Positions 21,450 through 33,219 of a stretch of 64,000 nt of DNA are shown one piece after another. A model generated the notes under the pieces. It did not search any database. It was given only the letters and a program-made list of their open reading frames with translations, and was not told where the DNA came from. The translations under genes were made by a program, and so were the position numbers. Origin of the DNA: Ochotona curzoniae (lineage: Eukaryota > Chordata > Mammalia > Lagomorpha > Ochotonidae); contig NW_024466518.1 in the NCBI RefSeq assembly GCF_017591425.1, positions 47,116 through 111,115 of the forward strand. The letters run 5' to 3'. The stretch's first letter is position 1. Every line of letters starts with the position of its first letter.

Positions 21450-21738
21450 TAGTGGCTTAGAAGAAAGCTTTATTGACTTGGGGGTATAATGGAAGTAGAT
21501 GGCGGCAGGAAGGTCAGGCTTCCACAATCACAGCAGTAAGGCAGTCATCGATAGGGGCATACAGGAAGCAGAAGTGTGGGTGCTGTTGGGTGTTTTGGGG
21601 TGAGGGGGCATACTGTTGCTGTTAGGGTGCTTCCTTTTCAGCAGCAGAAGGGTAGATACAGCCTCTTCTTCTACCTCTTGTTTCCAATGAGGCACTCCCT
21701 CTTCTTGGTGTGTGAGTCCACACAGCAGCCACTTTTCC
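21450..21738 (-). other. Candidate minus-strand terminal exon with poly(A) signal
   Basis: On minus, a strong acceptor (a long T/C tract then CTCTCTCTTCAG) ends at 21739. About 265 bases later comes AATAAA at 21474-21469, within CAATAAAGCTTTCTTCT. Frames entering from the acceptor include one with a short Cys/Lys/Arg-rich end (GCCVDSHTKKRECLIGNKR, then stop) and a longer one of about 65 codons ending at 21528. Neither is recognised. No upstream exon was identified in the T-poor DNA that follows, so this may be chance or a retro-derived end. Confidence 0.35.
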
Positions 21739-21764
21739 CTGAAGAGAGAGAGAAAAAAAAAAAA

Positions 21765-24700
21765 AGAGCAGTGAGTACCAGCCACAGAGTTGTGAACTTC
21801 CAATGGATCATTACATCCATTCATCTCACGTGGGCCCAGTTAATTCTTGTTCTGTCTCAGCACCTCTTTTATGTGTGTGTCTACTAAAGCACGGGTCACC
21901 TATTCATATGGGGCCAGATCTCTCATTGGCAGCAGAGTGGGTCAGGGTATCCCACTGACTTATGGAGTGTGGTGGTGGAGCCCGTGTCATCCTTATCTAC
22001 CTTCAGCCAGCCTCCTGCAAAAGGTGGCAAGTTTGCAAAACCCAACCAGCCCAGCCTGGCCCTCCCACAGGCAGGCACCTGCAAGTGGAGCTGATGGCAG
22101 TGGGTGATGGGAAGTGGAGAGGTCTAGGAGGGAAGACAAGAGGGGTGGGCCAGAGCCCACAGCCTAACCTGCACAAATCCCTCACCACCCTCACCTGGCA
22201 GACAGAGCGGTAGTGCCCCGAAACCATAAGTCCACTGTACCAGGGCCAACCTTAAAAGCCAGTAGGGATTGGCCAGCACATTGGGCCATCTCACGTCCGT
22301 ACCACGCTCCAGCTGACAAGCACCAACCTCAGCAGGGCACAAGTGTACAATGTGGGCCAAAGCCTGCCCTGACCCCACAGGACCCTGCTGGGTTGGGGGC
22401 AGCAGCAGCCAGGAACGGGGGATGGAGCAGAGGGACACAGCAGCACCAAGGGCACCAAACTCCCAAGACACCACTCTCCATCTAGATTGGCACTCATTGG
22501 GAAAGTACCCATGGAAGAAGGGGAGTGACAGGGCTAAGGCTGAAGCCCAGGCCCACAACACCACCCTCAATGGGTATAGAGGAGTGATGCTGATCCGCCC
22601 ATACAACTTTGTGACAGAAACAAGTCTGAGGAACCAACTGACCATGGCCTCAGGAAAAGCCCACTCCCGGGCACCATACTTGGTCTGGAAAAGACCACAG
22701 ATGCTGCTACTGGGATGGACGAAGAGGGAAAGAAGGAGGGCAGCAGACACCAACCACCCCTGTCTGCCCCACCAACCACACCAACCTCACTCCCTCACAA
22801 ACACCATTTCAGCGAACTGACCCGCAGCACCACCACCAACCACTGCCACCTGATGGGGCAAGGCAGTGCCTGACACACAGAAGGGGCAGGAGTGCCTTCC
22901 CCAACAGCTGCAGTGGGACCTGGGGAGCAAAGCACAATCAGGTCATGGATACCCGGACCAGGAAGCAGATGAAGAGTGAGATGGAGGCACAAAGGCGTGG
23001 CATGGCAGCAGGAGCTACTCGCAGAGTGCAGAAGACATGAGGAAGGATGACAACTGGGAGCTAAGGACCGGGGAATCCCCAAGCGTGAAGGGGCATGGGA
23101 AAGGAGGGCCTCCACATGATGGCCGAACTGGATGGCAGCCAGGCTACACCAGCCCCCACCCTGCGGGATCTCACCACCAGCACCCTTTGAGCTCAAGGGC
23201 AGTCCCACATGGGGGAGGGGAGTCACCGGACACAATCACACACCCGGGATGGTGCAACTGAGCCACCGCTCACATGCACACATCTCCAGCATTCCCAAAT
23301 GGGAAATTCCAGTCCCACACACCACAGGCCACCCATCACAGCCAACCAACCCCCAAATATCTGAAAGCACTCGCCAGCACACACAAGCAGCAGGCAGTGA
23401 GGGGGTACTTATGGGGGTGGGCATCGGGCTGTGAGGGAGAGGCACCAGAAGTGCAATGGGGAGTCACTACGGCATATCTCGGGCCAACAAACCTGGGTCC
23501 ACCTGGAAAATGGACACAGGATGCCACCGCCACACCCTAGACTGGTTCTGTGATGCCTAGGACTTTGGAGCTCACCTCCAGTGACCCCACACATTCCCCA
23601 GCAGGTACCTGAGGCCTCTCCAATGGGACCCCAAATGCAAAACCACCAATGCCCACATGCCAGGCACCTGGCCTCCATCTACCAACATCCAAGCCCCCAG
23701 TCCCAAAGGTCATAACCCCATGAGAACACTCCCAAGACTGATACAGCTGAGGGGAAACCCAACCAAACCTGTGGTCCCACCACCACCCTTGCCAGCAATG
23801 ACCAGCAAGTGGAGCACAACAGCCTATGGTGGGAAATGGGCAGAGAGCCACCCTGCACTAGGGCCAAGGGAGCAGCATGGCACAAGCCCCACACATCTCC
23901 TAATCCCCAGGCGGCACACAGAAGGCAACACACCAGAGGCATACATTCACACAGGTGCATGTAAATGACCACAATGCCACTCCATCTGCCCATAGGCACC
24001 AGGATGCCCAGCCTGGCAGGATCCTCCCCCAATTCGGAGGGTGGAGGCATGGGCCACAGCAAGGTAGAGGCAAGAGAGGCAGCATCCAGTCCCCAGGGAC
24101 AAGGGGCCAGAAAAGCCCACACATAACCCTCACTCACCCCCTCAGAGGAGGCAGGCAGAGGTCACAAGCAGCCATTATCACCTAATGCACCATCCAAGCC
24201 ATCTGGTCATTAGCAGTGCGGCTAACACACACCCAGAGGAGAGAAACAGTGGTAGTTGGGGGAAATGGTACCCCATCATGTAGACATGTCCCTCTCAGAT
24301 GGCTAGAAAGGCTTTTCTCACTGAAGGCAGGCCACACCCCACCACCCCCACATGCACTTCTCCCCAGGCTGAGGGGGGCATCAAGGGAGCAACACCCAAC
24401 CTGGGGCAAGCCCAAAGATGGGCAGTGGGGTCTGTAGTAGAGATAAGGAAGCCACTCTGCCCCCACAGATGCACAGGGACACAAGCCAGGCAAACCACAG
24501 GCAGCAGCAGCCTCCCTTCTTCAGGAGGCAAGGTGCTGCCCCATACCTCCTCTTCCTTACCACCTTGGCCTACTCCCCCCAGACTCCCATAGAGCAGGCA
24601 GCACACACTGTTGGGCTGCAGTGGCACACCTGGGAGAGGACACTGGGGGAGCAAAGGAGCAACACCACCACTCAGTTTCAGGCACCTCACACCCGACCCA

Positions 24701-24840
24701 CCTTCCAGGTCAGCCCTGGCCAAGAACAGTGTGTTTTTATGTTTTCTGACTGGGGGGAGAGAAGGTCTATGTCCTGGATGCTTCACTTCTGATCAAACTC
24801 TCTGGTTATGGTTTAGATTGGGAAGGATCGTGTTTTAGTA
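21765..24840. other. 3-kb T-poor (plus strand) unrecognised region
   Basis: The plus strand is strikingly rich in C and A and poor in T over about 3 kb, with frequent ACCACC, CCAACC and CACACC words. Long frames on both strands (for example 209 codons on minus at 22753-22124) are expected from this bias and lack features. I cannot assign it to a repeat family. Confidence 0.6.
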
Positions 24841-24884
24841 GTGCATGCATCTGCTGTGACCTGAATAAACCTGACCTATCAGTA

Positions 24885-25600
24885 AATTCTTGGGAGAAAG
24901 GGGGAAGAAGGCAGACAGAAAACAAAAGAAAACACAGGCATTGACAGAGTGTGAAAAGGGAGAGAAACCAAAGCCGGAGGAGAGAGAGAGAGAGAGATAG
25001 AGAGAGAGAGGGAGAGAGAGAGAAACAAGAACTGAAAGGAAGGCAAAAGTAAGAATAGAAAAAAAAATGAGGAAGACAAAAACTAAGTAAAGAGAAGGAC
25101 AACATAAAGGGAGGCAATGGAAACATTAAAAAAAAAAATCAGACAGACATAAATAAAACAGATGAGGGAAGAAAATAAACCCAGAATGAGGATGTGAGAG
25201 AAAAGCATATAGAGATTGCAAGGGAAGTGAGAAACAACTCAAGAGGGACCAAGGAAAAGTGAGCAAAAGGGGGAGAAAGTAAAGATAAAGAATATGGAGT
25301 CAGAAATGAAATTAGGGATCAGCGGCATGGCCTAGATGCTAAAGTCCTTGCCTTGAATGCACTGCGATCCCCTATGGGCGCCGGTTCTAATCCTGGCAGC
25401 TCCACTTCCCATCCAGCTCCCTGTTTGTGGCTTTTCTGACTTTGTAATAAAAATAAAATAAATCTGAAAAACAAAGAAGTGAAATTATATAAGAGAGCTA
25501 GGGGAGTGGTAAAAGGAGAGAGCAGGAGCAACAGTGAGAGGCTGACTAAAGGGAAAGTGAAAAGGAGAAAGAGAGAAAAGTGGGAACCAGCAAGCAAAAT

Positions 25601-25637
<37 letters not shown>

Positions 25638-25640
25638 CCT
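24885..25640. repeat. Polypurine (GA-rich) tract with GA microsatellites
   Basis: The plus strand is almost all A and G for about 750 bases, with (GA)n at 24979-25023 and 25602-25634. A short SINE interrupts it at 25318-25470. Confidence 0.85.
25318..25470 (+). mobile_element. Internally deleted CSINE
   Basis: The head (GGCATGGCCTAGATGCTAAA), the B-box-like GGTTCTAATCC and CTCCCTGTTTGTGGC are directly joined to the tail TCTGACTTTGTAATAAAAAT. About 170 bases of the usual body are missing. Confidence 0.8.
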
Positions 25641-26014
25641 CATAAAAATTAGGCACCTGGTTCAGTCCATCCCAATGTTCCCAACCACACAGGCACAGCA
25701 AAGACTTCCCTATACACACAGGGAAAACCCAGCCAACGCTTCACCTCAAGTCTGTTCCCACAATATGTGCCAGGAGGGAGGGAGATCTTTCCTCCATCCC
25801 TGTCTCCCCTGGATGATCCTCCCTAGGCAGTATTGTCACAAAGTATGGAAGGGCTATCTCCCTCCTGTGTCACAGCAGCTGAGGCCAGGCTAGGCCAAAA
25901 GCAGCAGCCAGGAACAAGATCAAATCGGTGTGCCAGTGTGTCTCCTGACAGGCTACTCAGCGTGTGCGGTGCCACAATGCCAGTATCCCCCACTGTCTTG
26001 CTTTCACTTTGTCT
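25641..26014. other. Single-copy DNA, no gene seen
   Basis: No recognisable frame or repeat beyond the flanking elements. Confidence 0.45.
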
Positions 26015-26017
26015 TTT

Positions 26018-26355
26018 TTTTTTTTCTTGAAGTTGACTTATTTTCATTGGGAAGACAGATTTACAGAGAGAAGGAGAGACAGACAGAGAGGAAAACATCT
26101 CCATCCGAAGTACACTGCCCAAATGGTCACAATCATGGCCAGAGCTGGCCTGATCTGATCCAATCGGACCCGATCCAATCCAAATCCCAGAGCTTCCAGC
26201 TTATTCTAGGCCTCCCACATAGGTGCAGGTTCCCATACACTTGGGCCACCCTCCACTATTTTCCCAGGCCCCAGACAGGGAGCTAGAACAGAAGTGGAAC
26301 AGCAAGGACTTGAAAGTGGAGGATTAACCAGTTGAGCTATTCTGCAGCACCATTG
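26018..26355 (-). mobile_element. Old CSINE, antisense
   Basis: A T-run at 26018 is followed by TTATTTTCATTGGGAAGACA, an ACAGAGAGAAGGAGAGACAG block and a degraded body with CCTCCCACATAGGTGCAGG. The end lies near 26355. The order and motifs match the reverse complement of the SINE. Confidence 0.75.
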
Positions 26356-26930
26356 TGTCTGTCTGTCCTTCTTGTAAGATCTTGCAATACCCAAGAAGTT
26401 TCTTCATGGACAGAAAAGACGTGGCATGGAAACAGGCTAGAGAAGTGAAAGAAGAGATGGGAAAAGAGGGAGAGGGGGGAGAAAGATTGAAATTGAGTTA
26501 GTGAAATCGAGTTAGTGAGCGTGTGACAATAATTCAGTCTTCTCTCTCCTCATTTGCAGGTATGGTCCAAAGGGAGCAGTCAGGCTGGGGTTGGGTCTCT
26601 CTCTCTCTCTCTCAGACCCAGGAGGGGGCCTCACGCAGCATTCTCTTACCAATGTGTGAGCAGAAGTGGTTGTGTGCTGAGTGGTTTCTGGGCAGAATTC
26701 AAAACATGGAAAGAAGCAGGTGTCAGACAAGGCCACCAGTGAGGTTTTCATTTAAGGGAATGTATAATAGCTGTGTGCTGGAGACTATTATATCTAGCAG
26801 CATGTAACTTCATGGCATTGTAAATTTCTGTTTTTCTTTCTATTGTTGATTTTTATTGTGGCTTTTCATTTAAGGGGATATATAGTAACTGTGTAATGGA
26901 GACTATCATATCCAGATGTGAGGGTACAAT
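26356..26930. other. Unrecognised DNA with a short (TC)n
   Basis: The run of TC at about 26598-26612 and GA-rich DNA at 26450-26490 are the only features. GCTTTTCATTTAAGGG-type words recur at 26747 and 26862, suggesting a small local duplication of about 115 bp. Confidence 0.4.
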
Positions 26931-26969
26931 GCAGTATGCATCTCTACTTCCAGACAAAGATAGACTCCC

Positions 26970-27178
26970 AATAAAACTGTTTTCTAGGTCTTGACAATAA
27001 GATGCTCTACTCTGCCATTGTCCATGGCCACAATGATGGACCTAGGATTGTATATGAAGAAATCTGCTATAGTAATGATTTAGGAGAACTGGATGAGGGA
27101 GGAGGGAGTTTGGGGAGGGGGTTAAGGGAAATTTCAAGGCCTACAGAAATGTATCATAAAATGATAATAATAAAAAAG
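26970..27178 (+). mobile_element. Old L1 3'UTR fragment
   Basis: CTTGACAATAAGATGCT, a G-rich GGAGGAGGGAGTTTGGGG, then ATGTATCATAAAATGATAAT and an A-rich end parallel the 3'UTR of the L1 family seen at 36679 and 54741 (ACAATAAGATGCTGG, the G-run, CTGTATCACATAATAC). It is a severely 5'-truncated plus-strand copy. Confidence 0.65.
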
Positions 27179-27261
27179 GTGTAAAATAAAAGAATACAAA
27201 ATAAATTTACAAGATTCTTAAGTAAATGAAACATAAAACTTTTAAAAAATGCATTTTAAAA

Positions 27262-27584
27262 ACATATAATTCTTTTTAATGGAAAGATAGATATACAGAG
27301 AGGAGGAGAGATAGACAGGAAGATCTTCCATCCATTGATTCACTCCCTAAACAGTTGCAACAGCTGGAGCTGATTCAAAGCCTGGAGCCAGGAGCTTCTT
27401 TTGTGTCTCTCATGTGGGTTCAGGATCACAAGGCTTTGGGCCATCCTCAACTGCTTTCCCAGGCACAAGCAGAGAGCTGGATGGGAAATGGGGCTGCTGA
27501 GACACGAACTTTTACCATTATCAGATCCTGGCACATATGAGGAGAGGACTTTAGCCGCTAGCCTATTGCACTGGGCCTTGCTGT
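27262..27584 (-). mobile_element. CSINE, antisense, moderately old
   Basis: TTTTTAATGGAAAGATAGAT, AGATCTTCCATCCATTGATT, CTTTGGGCCATCCTCAACTG and AGCCGCTAGCCTATTGCACT give the reverse complement of a near full-length SINE. No clean target-site duplication was seen. Confidence 0.85.
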
Positions 27585-29045
27585 TTTTTTAAAGCTGGAA
27601 AGAGAAAGGAATGCAACATGGAGCCTCCATGTGCAATTCCACAGGTCCTAACAACTCTCAGGCTAGAAGCAGCAATGCTAGTGCCAGAGGCATCCCAATA
27701 CAGTGTTTTAAAATATGACTGCATCTTACTTGACAAGGTGGGATCCCTTCAGGAGGCATGCAGTACCTGGAGGAGAAGCCTATCTTACTTTTGAGCATTG
27801 CTGAAGTTATTAGAAGGAGAAGTAGTTCTCACCGGAAGAGTCACACACACAACCCATGAGTCCTCGGGCTAAGCACAGACCAGCAGCTGTTTCCCAAAGC
27901 CAGCCTTCCTTGGGGTGAGATTATGCCCAGCATTTAGCAGACTGTACATGTATGTGTGCACACTCTATCTCATGGCAAAATTTTTATCTGGCATGGATTT
28001 GTTTCTGGGTCTCCCAAATCCAGTATTGTCATGTCTGCCTAGGAAGGGGATTGGGCCCTTGACTGCCCTTTGGAGACTCAGGATGAGGACAGTCAGCCCT
28101 TTCTGCATGGGCAAAGCCAGGCAGAATAACTCACAAATCTGTGGGATGACCATGCCCTGCAATAGGCACACTTCAGCCAGATCCCTTTGGCCTTGACAGA
28201 GGCCAAAACACTCAGACATGGGTGTTCTCAGCCAACACTGGGCTGCCCAGGAGCGCCGAGTGATATAAGCAACATCAGTTCCTTAACAGACTCCATGCTC
28301 ATTCCTGTCACTCTCTGGGCTTTGGTTATCTCTCCAGACCCTGATGGTAGCCTTCATCCTGTGTTGTGTGTGGGCCAGGGGAATTCAATCTGTGCGACCC
28401 AGAGCTTGCAGAGTGCGAGTAGCCATGTTCACGTACTCAAGCCATCACCAGAACCGATGTAGGCAGCACACTGCTCTATCTCCCTGCCAGAAAGAGACAC
28501 TGAGAACAGAACACTCCATCTTTCATGCCATGGGATCTGAGGTAGCAGGGGAGGCAGCTCTTGGATGACAGCTGGTTGACAGAGGCTCAAGAGTGCTCCC
28601 ATCTCAGCAGGTGTGATGATGATGACAGGCACCCTCCATCTGCCCGGGCTATGTAGTGGATTGTACAGCTAGCACTGCAGTGTCACCATCCAGGTGCTGC
28701 CCCCAAGCCCCAAGCCCCTCCTTTCCTCTTTCTAGTAATAGAATCCCATTCCCTTCTAACACAGGACTGTCTGGGTTGCTGGGAGAAGCCTAGCTTCAGG
28801 GAATGAACCCTGACTGGTTCAATTGCAGTGGGCAAACTGCAGCTCTCACAGCCAAATCCTATCTCTGTCTGTGAAGGAGGCTTCATCAGGACACAGCCAT
28901 ACTTGCTCACCCGTGTACCATCAATTGTAGCTTCACAGGACACCAACACAACATGGCAGCTCTGTGCACTACAAAACCTATCTCATGGCCATCAGGTCAT
29001 TATCAGAAGATGACCACTCATGGATTTAGTCTCAATTGCACTGTT
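27585..29045. other. Single-copy DNA, no gene seen
   Basis: Average composition, with frames up to about 93 codons that lack features. No repeat was recognised. Confidence 0.5.
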
Positions 29046-29343
29046 ACTGTGGTTTTATTTATCTATCTCAAAGGCAGAGTGACAGAGAGAAAATAGATCT
29101 ATGGACTGGGTCACTCCTCAAATGGGTACAATGATTTGGTAAGTTCTAAGCCAATAACTTAGAATGCCATCCAGGTTTCCTGTAAGGACACAGGGGCCCA
29201 AGTATTTGGGCCATCTTCTGCTGCTTTCCCAGGGGTTTTCACTGGGAGTTGGATTGGAAGTAGAATATAGCTTGAGCTCCAGTTGGCACCCATATAGGAT
29301 TTTGGTGTTGCAGGAGGAAGCTTAATCCACTGTTCCCCAATGC
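29046..29343 (-). mobile_element. Old CSINE2-type element, antisense
   Basis: TTTTATTTATCTATCTCAAA, GGCAGAGTGACAGAGAGAAA, GGGCCCAAGTATTTGGGCCA and CTGCTGCTTTCCCAGG match the reverse complement of the older C-repeat through most of its length. Confidence 0.75.
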
Positions 29344-30590
29344 TTGACCTGAGATCCTAAACAAATGGTACCAATCAGTCCCTCCCTGTCAATGACAGGT
29401 TCAGGGCTGCCCAGTGATTCCCTGCTCCTGGCCCATGGCTGATGAGAGTGAGGTATAAGAGACCTGCAGGGCTTTGCTGGGACATATTATGATGCCAAGT
29501 TATAAAATGGGCAAGGTCCATCCTGCTGTGGACAGGACACATAAACCCTGATGAAACCCTGGCATCACCGTCAGCCATGAGCAAACATGGGGAGCCAGGC
29601 TGACTCTCTCGCAGACAGGTCTTGCATCATACTACTTGTCCCCTAAAATGAGGACGGAGAAGGCAGCTCCTGCAACCATGTTCTGGGCAAGACAACCCAG
29701 CTTTGGGAACACACGCAGGTGCCTTGGCTGTGTCTCTTTCCCACCAACATCATCAGCTGAGGAGGCAGGCCCCTGAACTCATGCCTGGGGAGACAGAAAT
29801 GGGGATTGGGCTTCCTCTGTGCTTCACAGCCCAGGGGAAGCTATGCCACAGATGCTGAGTCAAGCATGAAAATCAAGAGTCATGTCTGCTGGTATCCTTC
29901 CTATCACCACTAGAGCAAGTAAACATCTCTCCAACACACACACGGGAGAAATGTCACATTCCTATTTCTGTTATCTCCAGCTACATCTGCTCTTTGTCCC
30001 TACACACCTAGCATGTGGCACTCACTCAGATCATCATCAGACTGTCCCTGTCTTCCATCCCTGTAGACTTATCTTAGATTTCTGGGCTTACTTGGTTTCA
30101 GGAATCCAGAGAGGACCTAGGGTCCTGGGAGCCCAATGTGAAGACTTCCTCCAACTACTTTCTCCATGAAGACCCTCATAGGGGTCATTCCAGTGACTAC
30201 ATTCATGACCTGACTGCCACAGGTCTCCACTGCACAGGGTAGTGCCTCAGAGACCCCCTCCAAGACCCAGCTATTCCCAGCTTCTCACTGCCATACCAGC
30301 TGTTAGCACCTCTCCAACAGTCCTGGCCTGAAGGGCAACTCAGCACATGTCTCTGCTCCTCCTTGGAGGAGGACTCCAGGGCCTCAAAATCTTTTGCAAA
30401 GCCACTTCCCATTTATTGTTGGGAGGAGAAGAGGGTAACAACCCAGCTCCCATGCCAGTTTTACACATTGTAATATCCCCAGTGTAGGCACACAGGAGAC
30501 ACTGCAGAGGCTGGCACACAATAGGAGCTGCTGCTATAGAACCACACTCTGACAGATGAAGTCATTAGCAGAAAGCTGCCAAGCAATACG
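29344..30590. other. Single-copy DNA, no gene seen
   Basis: No coding frame longer than about 95 codons and no named repeat. Confidence 0.5.
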
Positions 30591-30602
30591 ATGGAAAATC
30601 AG

Positions 30603-30603
30603 C

Positions 30604-30637
<34 letters not shown>

Positions 30638-30667
30638 CATACATACAGCAAGCAAGCAAGCAAGCAA
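30603..30667. repeat. Compound microsatellite (ATAC)n-(AGCA)n
   Basis: ATAC repeats with an ATATAT interruption are followed directly by five AGCA units. Confidence 0.95.
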
Positions 30668-30919
30668 TCATAGTGTCAACTCTGAATACATGGGGTACCA
30701 GACCAAGGCTGGGTGATTTTGAAACAACAGGCTCTATGCCTATGCATGAGCTGGCAATAGCTCTAGCAATATTTTCATGCATCTGCAAACACACCTCTCT
30801 CTCTCTTTGTCTTCTCTCTCAGAGTCTTTGCTCTCCCTGTGAAATCATGTCTGTCTCACTGGTGTCATCCAGAAACAGCAGAAGGTGCCAAGAGACTGAC
30901 AGTTGAAGCAGCACATTTC

Positions 30920-31259
30920 TTTTTTTATATATAGATTTATTTATTACTTTTTAATTACAAAGTCAGATATACAGAGAGGAGGAGAGACAGAGAGGAAGAC
31001 CTTTCGTCTGGTGATTCATTCCCCAAGTGACCACAATGGCCGGTACTGCACCAATCTGAAGCCAGAAGCCAGAAACTTCTTCTAGGTCTCCCAAGCAGGT
31101 GCAGGGTCCCAAAGCTTTGGGCCATCCTCAAATGCTTTCTCAGGCCACAAGCAGGGAACTGGATGGGGAGTGGAGCTGCCAGGATTAGAACTGGCACCCA
31201 TATGGGATCCTGGTGCATTCAATGCGAGGACTTTAGCCTCTAGGCCACCATAGGGGTCC
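30920..31259 (-). mobile_element. CSINE, antisense
   Basis: A T-rich start (ATTTATTTATTACTTTTTAA) and a full body through GGCACCCATATGGGATCCTG to the head at about 31255. The flanks CAGCACATTTC (30909) and CAGTACATTTC (31260) look like an 11-bp target-site duplication with one change. Confidence 0.9.
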
Positions 31260-31261
31260 CA

Positions 31262-31860
31262 GTACATTTCAAAGAATGGGGAAAGGAATTGGTATCCCAG
31301 TCACTGATCACGGCTGTCTCTGGGGTTGCAGATACTACCTGTGCATTGTCCTGCATGTCCAGCATCTGACCCTGGCTCTCTTATATACCTCTGGGAAGAG
31401 GAATGAAGCAAGGAAGGTCACTTAAAAACTAAAGGGGAAAGGCCTAGAGAGCCATAAAGAGCCATAAAGAGCTAGGTAGGAAGTGGAGGCAAGTGCTGAG
31501 GGGAGAAGCTGGGCATTGGCCACCACCATCCAGTGTATGGGGAAGGCAATGGGGTATTCACAGTAGCCCCAAACCTCAGAGTCCACGAAGTTCACCAGTG
31601 CTCAGGGCAGGAGGTCTGGTCTGATGGCAGTTAGAGCAAGGCATCAGCTGGGCACTCATGTGCCTGAGGGCTGTGGGCAGCTGCAATGCTGAAGCCCCAG
31701 GTTAGCATCAGCAGCCCCAGATGTCTTCAGACATTCACAAATCTGCGAGCCCACAGATTTCAGTGCTCCCGCTCCCCAGTTCAAAACAGCACTTCAGATA
31801 CTCAACTGAGTCTCTGTGGTGAAATCATGCCAATCGTCAGACACAGAGGTGATGCAAAAC
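31262..31860. other. Single-copy DNA, no gene seen
   Basis: Small repeats such as AGAGCCATAA twice at about 31448. No gene. Confidence 0.45.
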
Positions 31861-31889
31861 TGAGGTTCACTTGGGAATGTGCATACATG

Positions 31890-32372
31890 CATCCCACAGA
31901 TACATACACACCTACCAAAAGACAAAAATACCTATCCGCAAGGAAGCAGACACACCCCCACAGCTACATACAGACACCTGCCCACACAAACACACACTTT
32001 CCACATATACACACATACCCCTCAGGTACACACACACACATATTTCATGGTACACACAGACAGGGACACAAGCACAGACATCTGCACACACACAAAAACA
32101 CACACACACACACACACACACAGGTACAGAGAAACACCTGACCACATGGACACACACAGATATCTGCTCACACACACATACACACACACACATACCCACA
32201 TATACACACATAACCCTCAGATACACACACACCTATCCCATGGTACACACAAACAGCGACACAAACACAGACATCTGCTCTCTCTCTCTCTCCTTCTTAC
32301 ACACACACATATCCACACAGGTACAGAGAAACACCTGACCACATGGACAAACACAGATATCTGCTCACAAAT
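31890..32372. repeat. CA-rich satellite-like block with a 197-bp tandem duplication
   Basis: Imperfect ACACAC/ACATAC sequence containing two copies of a longer unit. GGTACAGAGAAACACCTGAC occurs at 32123 and 32320, and CATATACACACATA(C/A)CCCTC occurs in matching positions. All three plus frames are open for 150-185 codons, and minus frames too, purely because CA repeats lack stops. Confidence 0.9.
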
Positions 32373-32439
32373 ACATACGTGTGCCTATTACAGGCATAAA
32401 GCTCACCCTGACACCAAGGCCCTGCCATGCAGGTAAGAT

Positions 32440-32955
32440 CTGTGCATTCCCTCAAGGTCCAACCATGGGGCAGGCCTCTGCCAGGCAAGCTGTTCCTGAA
32501 TTCAGCTCCTAGCCAGTCTGTGAAGCCTCATCCTTCTAGAAATGATAAAATATCTTCTTTTCCTGGGGAATTATTTTATTTTAAACAGTGTGCATCTCAA
32601 AGCAGGCTCTAGCTTCCAAGCTGCACATACTGATCAACATTTTATTGTCAATCTTTCAGTTGAACTGGAAAAAAATATAATCTAGTTATATCCTCCCTGA
32701 CAGTTTGGAATAACTCACTCTGATCTAATTCAGTATGTGTGCATAAATAAGGTGTTTAATTTGGTGGACATGCAGGAAAAGCACTAGCTTTACGTACCAG
32801 GAAACAATCTTGACATGGGCTCACATGGCACAGTGCCACAAAGCTGGTTCAGAAGCAAAGATTTCATGACCAGAATCCAAGGCAGGTTACTCTCTGGTGC
32901 AGCAGTTTTTGCCACAATGTTCCAGTAGCCACTCTCCAGGAGCCCACAGAGAAGC
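32440..32955. other. Single-copy DNA, no gene seen
   Basis: No named repeat or coding frame. Confidence 0.45.
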
Positions 32956-32957
32956 AG

Positions 32958-33215
32958 GCATGTTAGTGCAGCAGTGTAAACTGCCACGTGCAGCATCAAC
33001 ATCCCATATGAGCAACTGTTTGAGTCTCTGCTAGTTCACCTTCAGCTCAGCTCCCTGGGAAAGTAGCAGCAGATGGCCCAAGTGCTGAGCTCTGTGCTTC
33101 CACGTGGAAGACCTGGAAGAAGTTCCCAGGTGCTAGCTCCAACCTGGCCCAGCACCAGCTGTTTTTACCCATTTGGGAAATGACCCCGTAGATGGAAGAT
33201 ACTCTCTCTAACAAA
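32958..33215 (+). mobile_element. Old CSINE2-type element
   Basis: CATGTTAGTGCAGCAGTGTA, CAACATCCCATATGAGCAAC, AGATGGCCCAAGTGCTGAG and CCATTTGGGAAATGACCC parallel the C-repeat body in sense. The tail is lost. Confidence 0.65.
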
Positions 33216-33219
33216 AGTG

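Noticed and set aside
22124..22753. 209-codon minus-strand frame
   Set aside because: It lies in strongly biased T-poor DNA where long frames are expected on both strands. No signal peptide with a coherent domain follows.
31686..32436. Three overlapping plus frames of 151-185 codons and two minus frames
   Set aside because: They are products of CA-repeat composition, which lacks stop codons in all frames.
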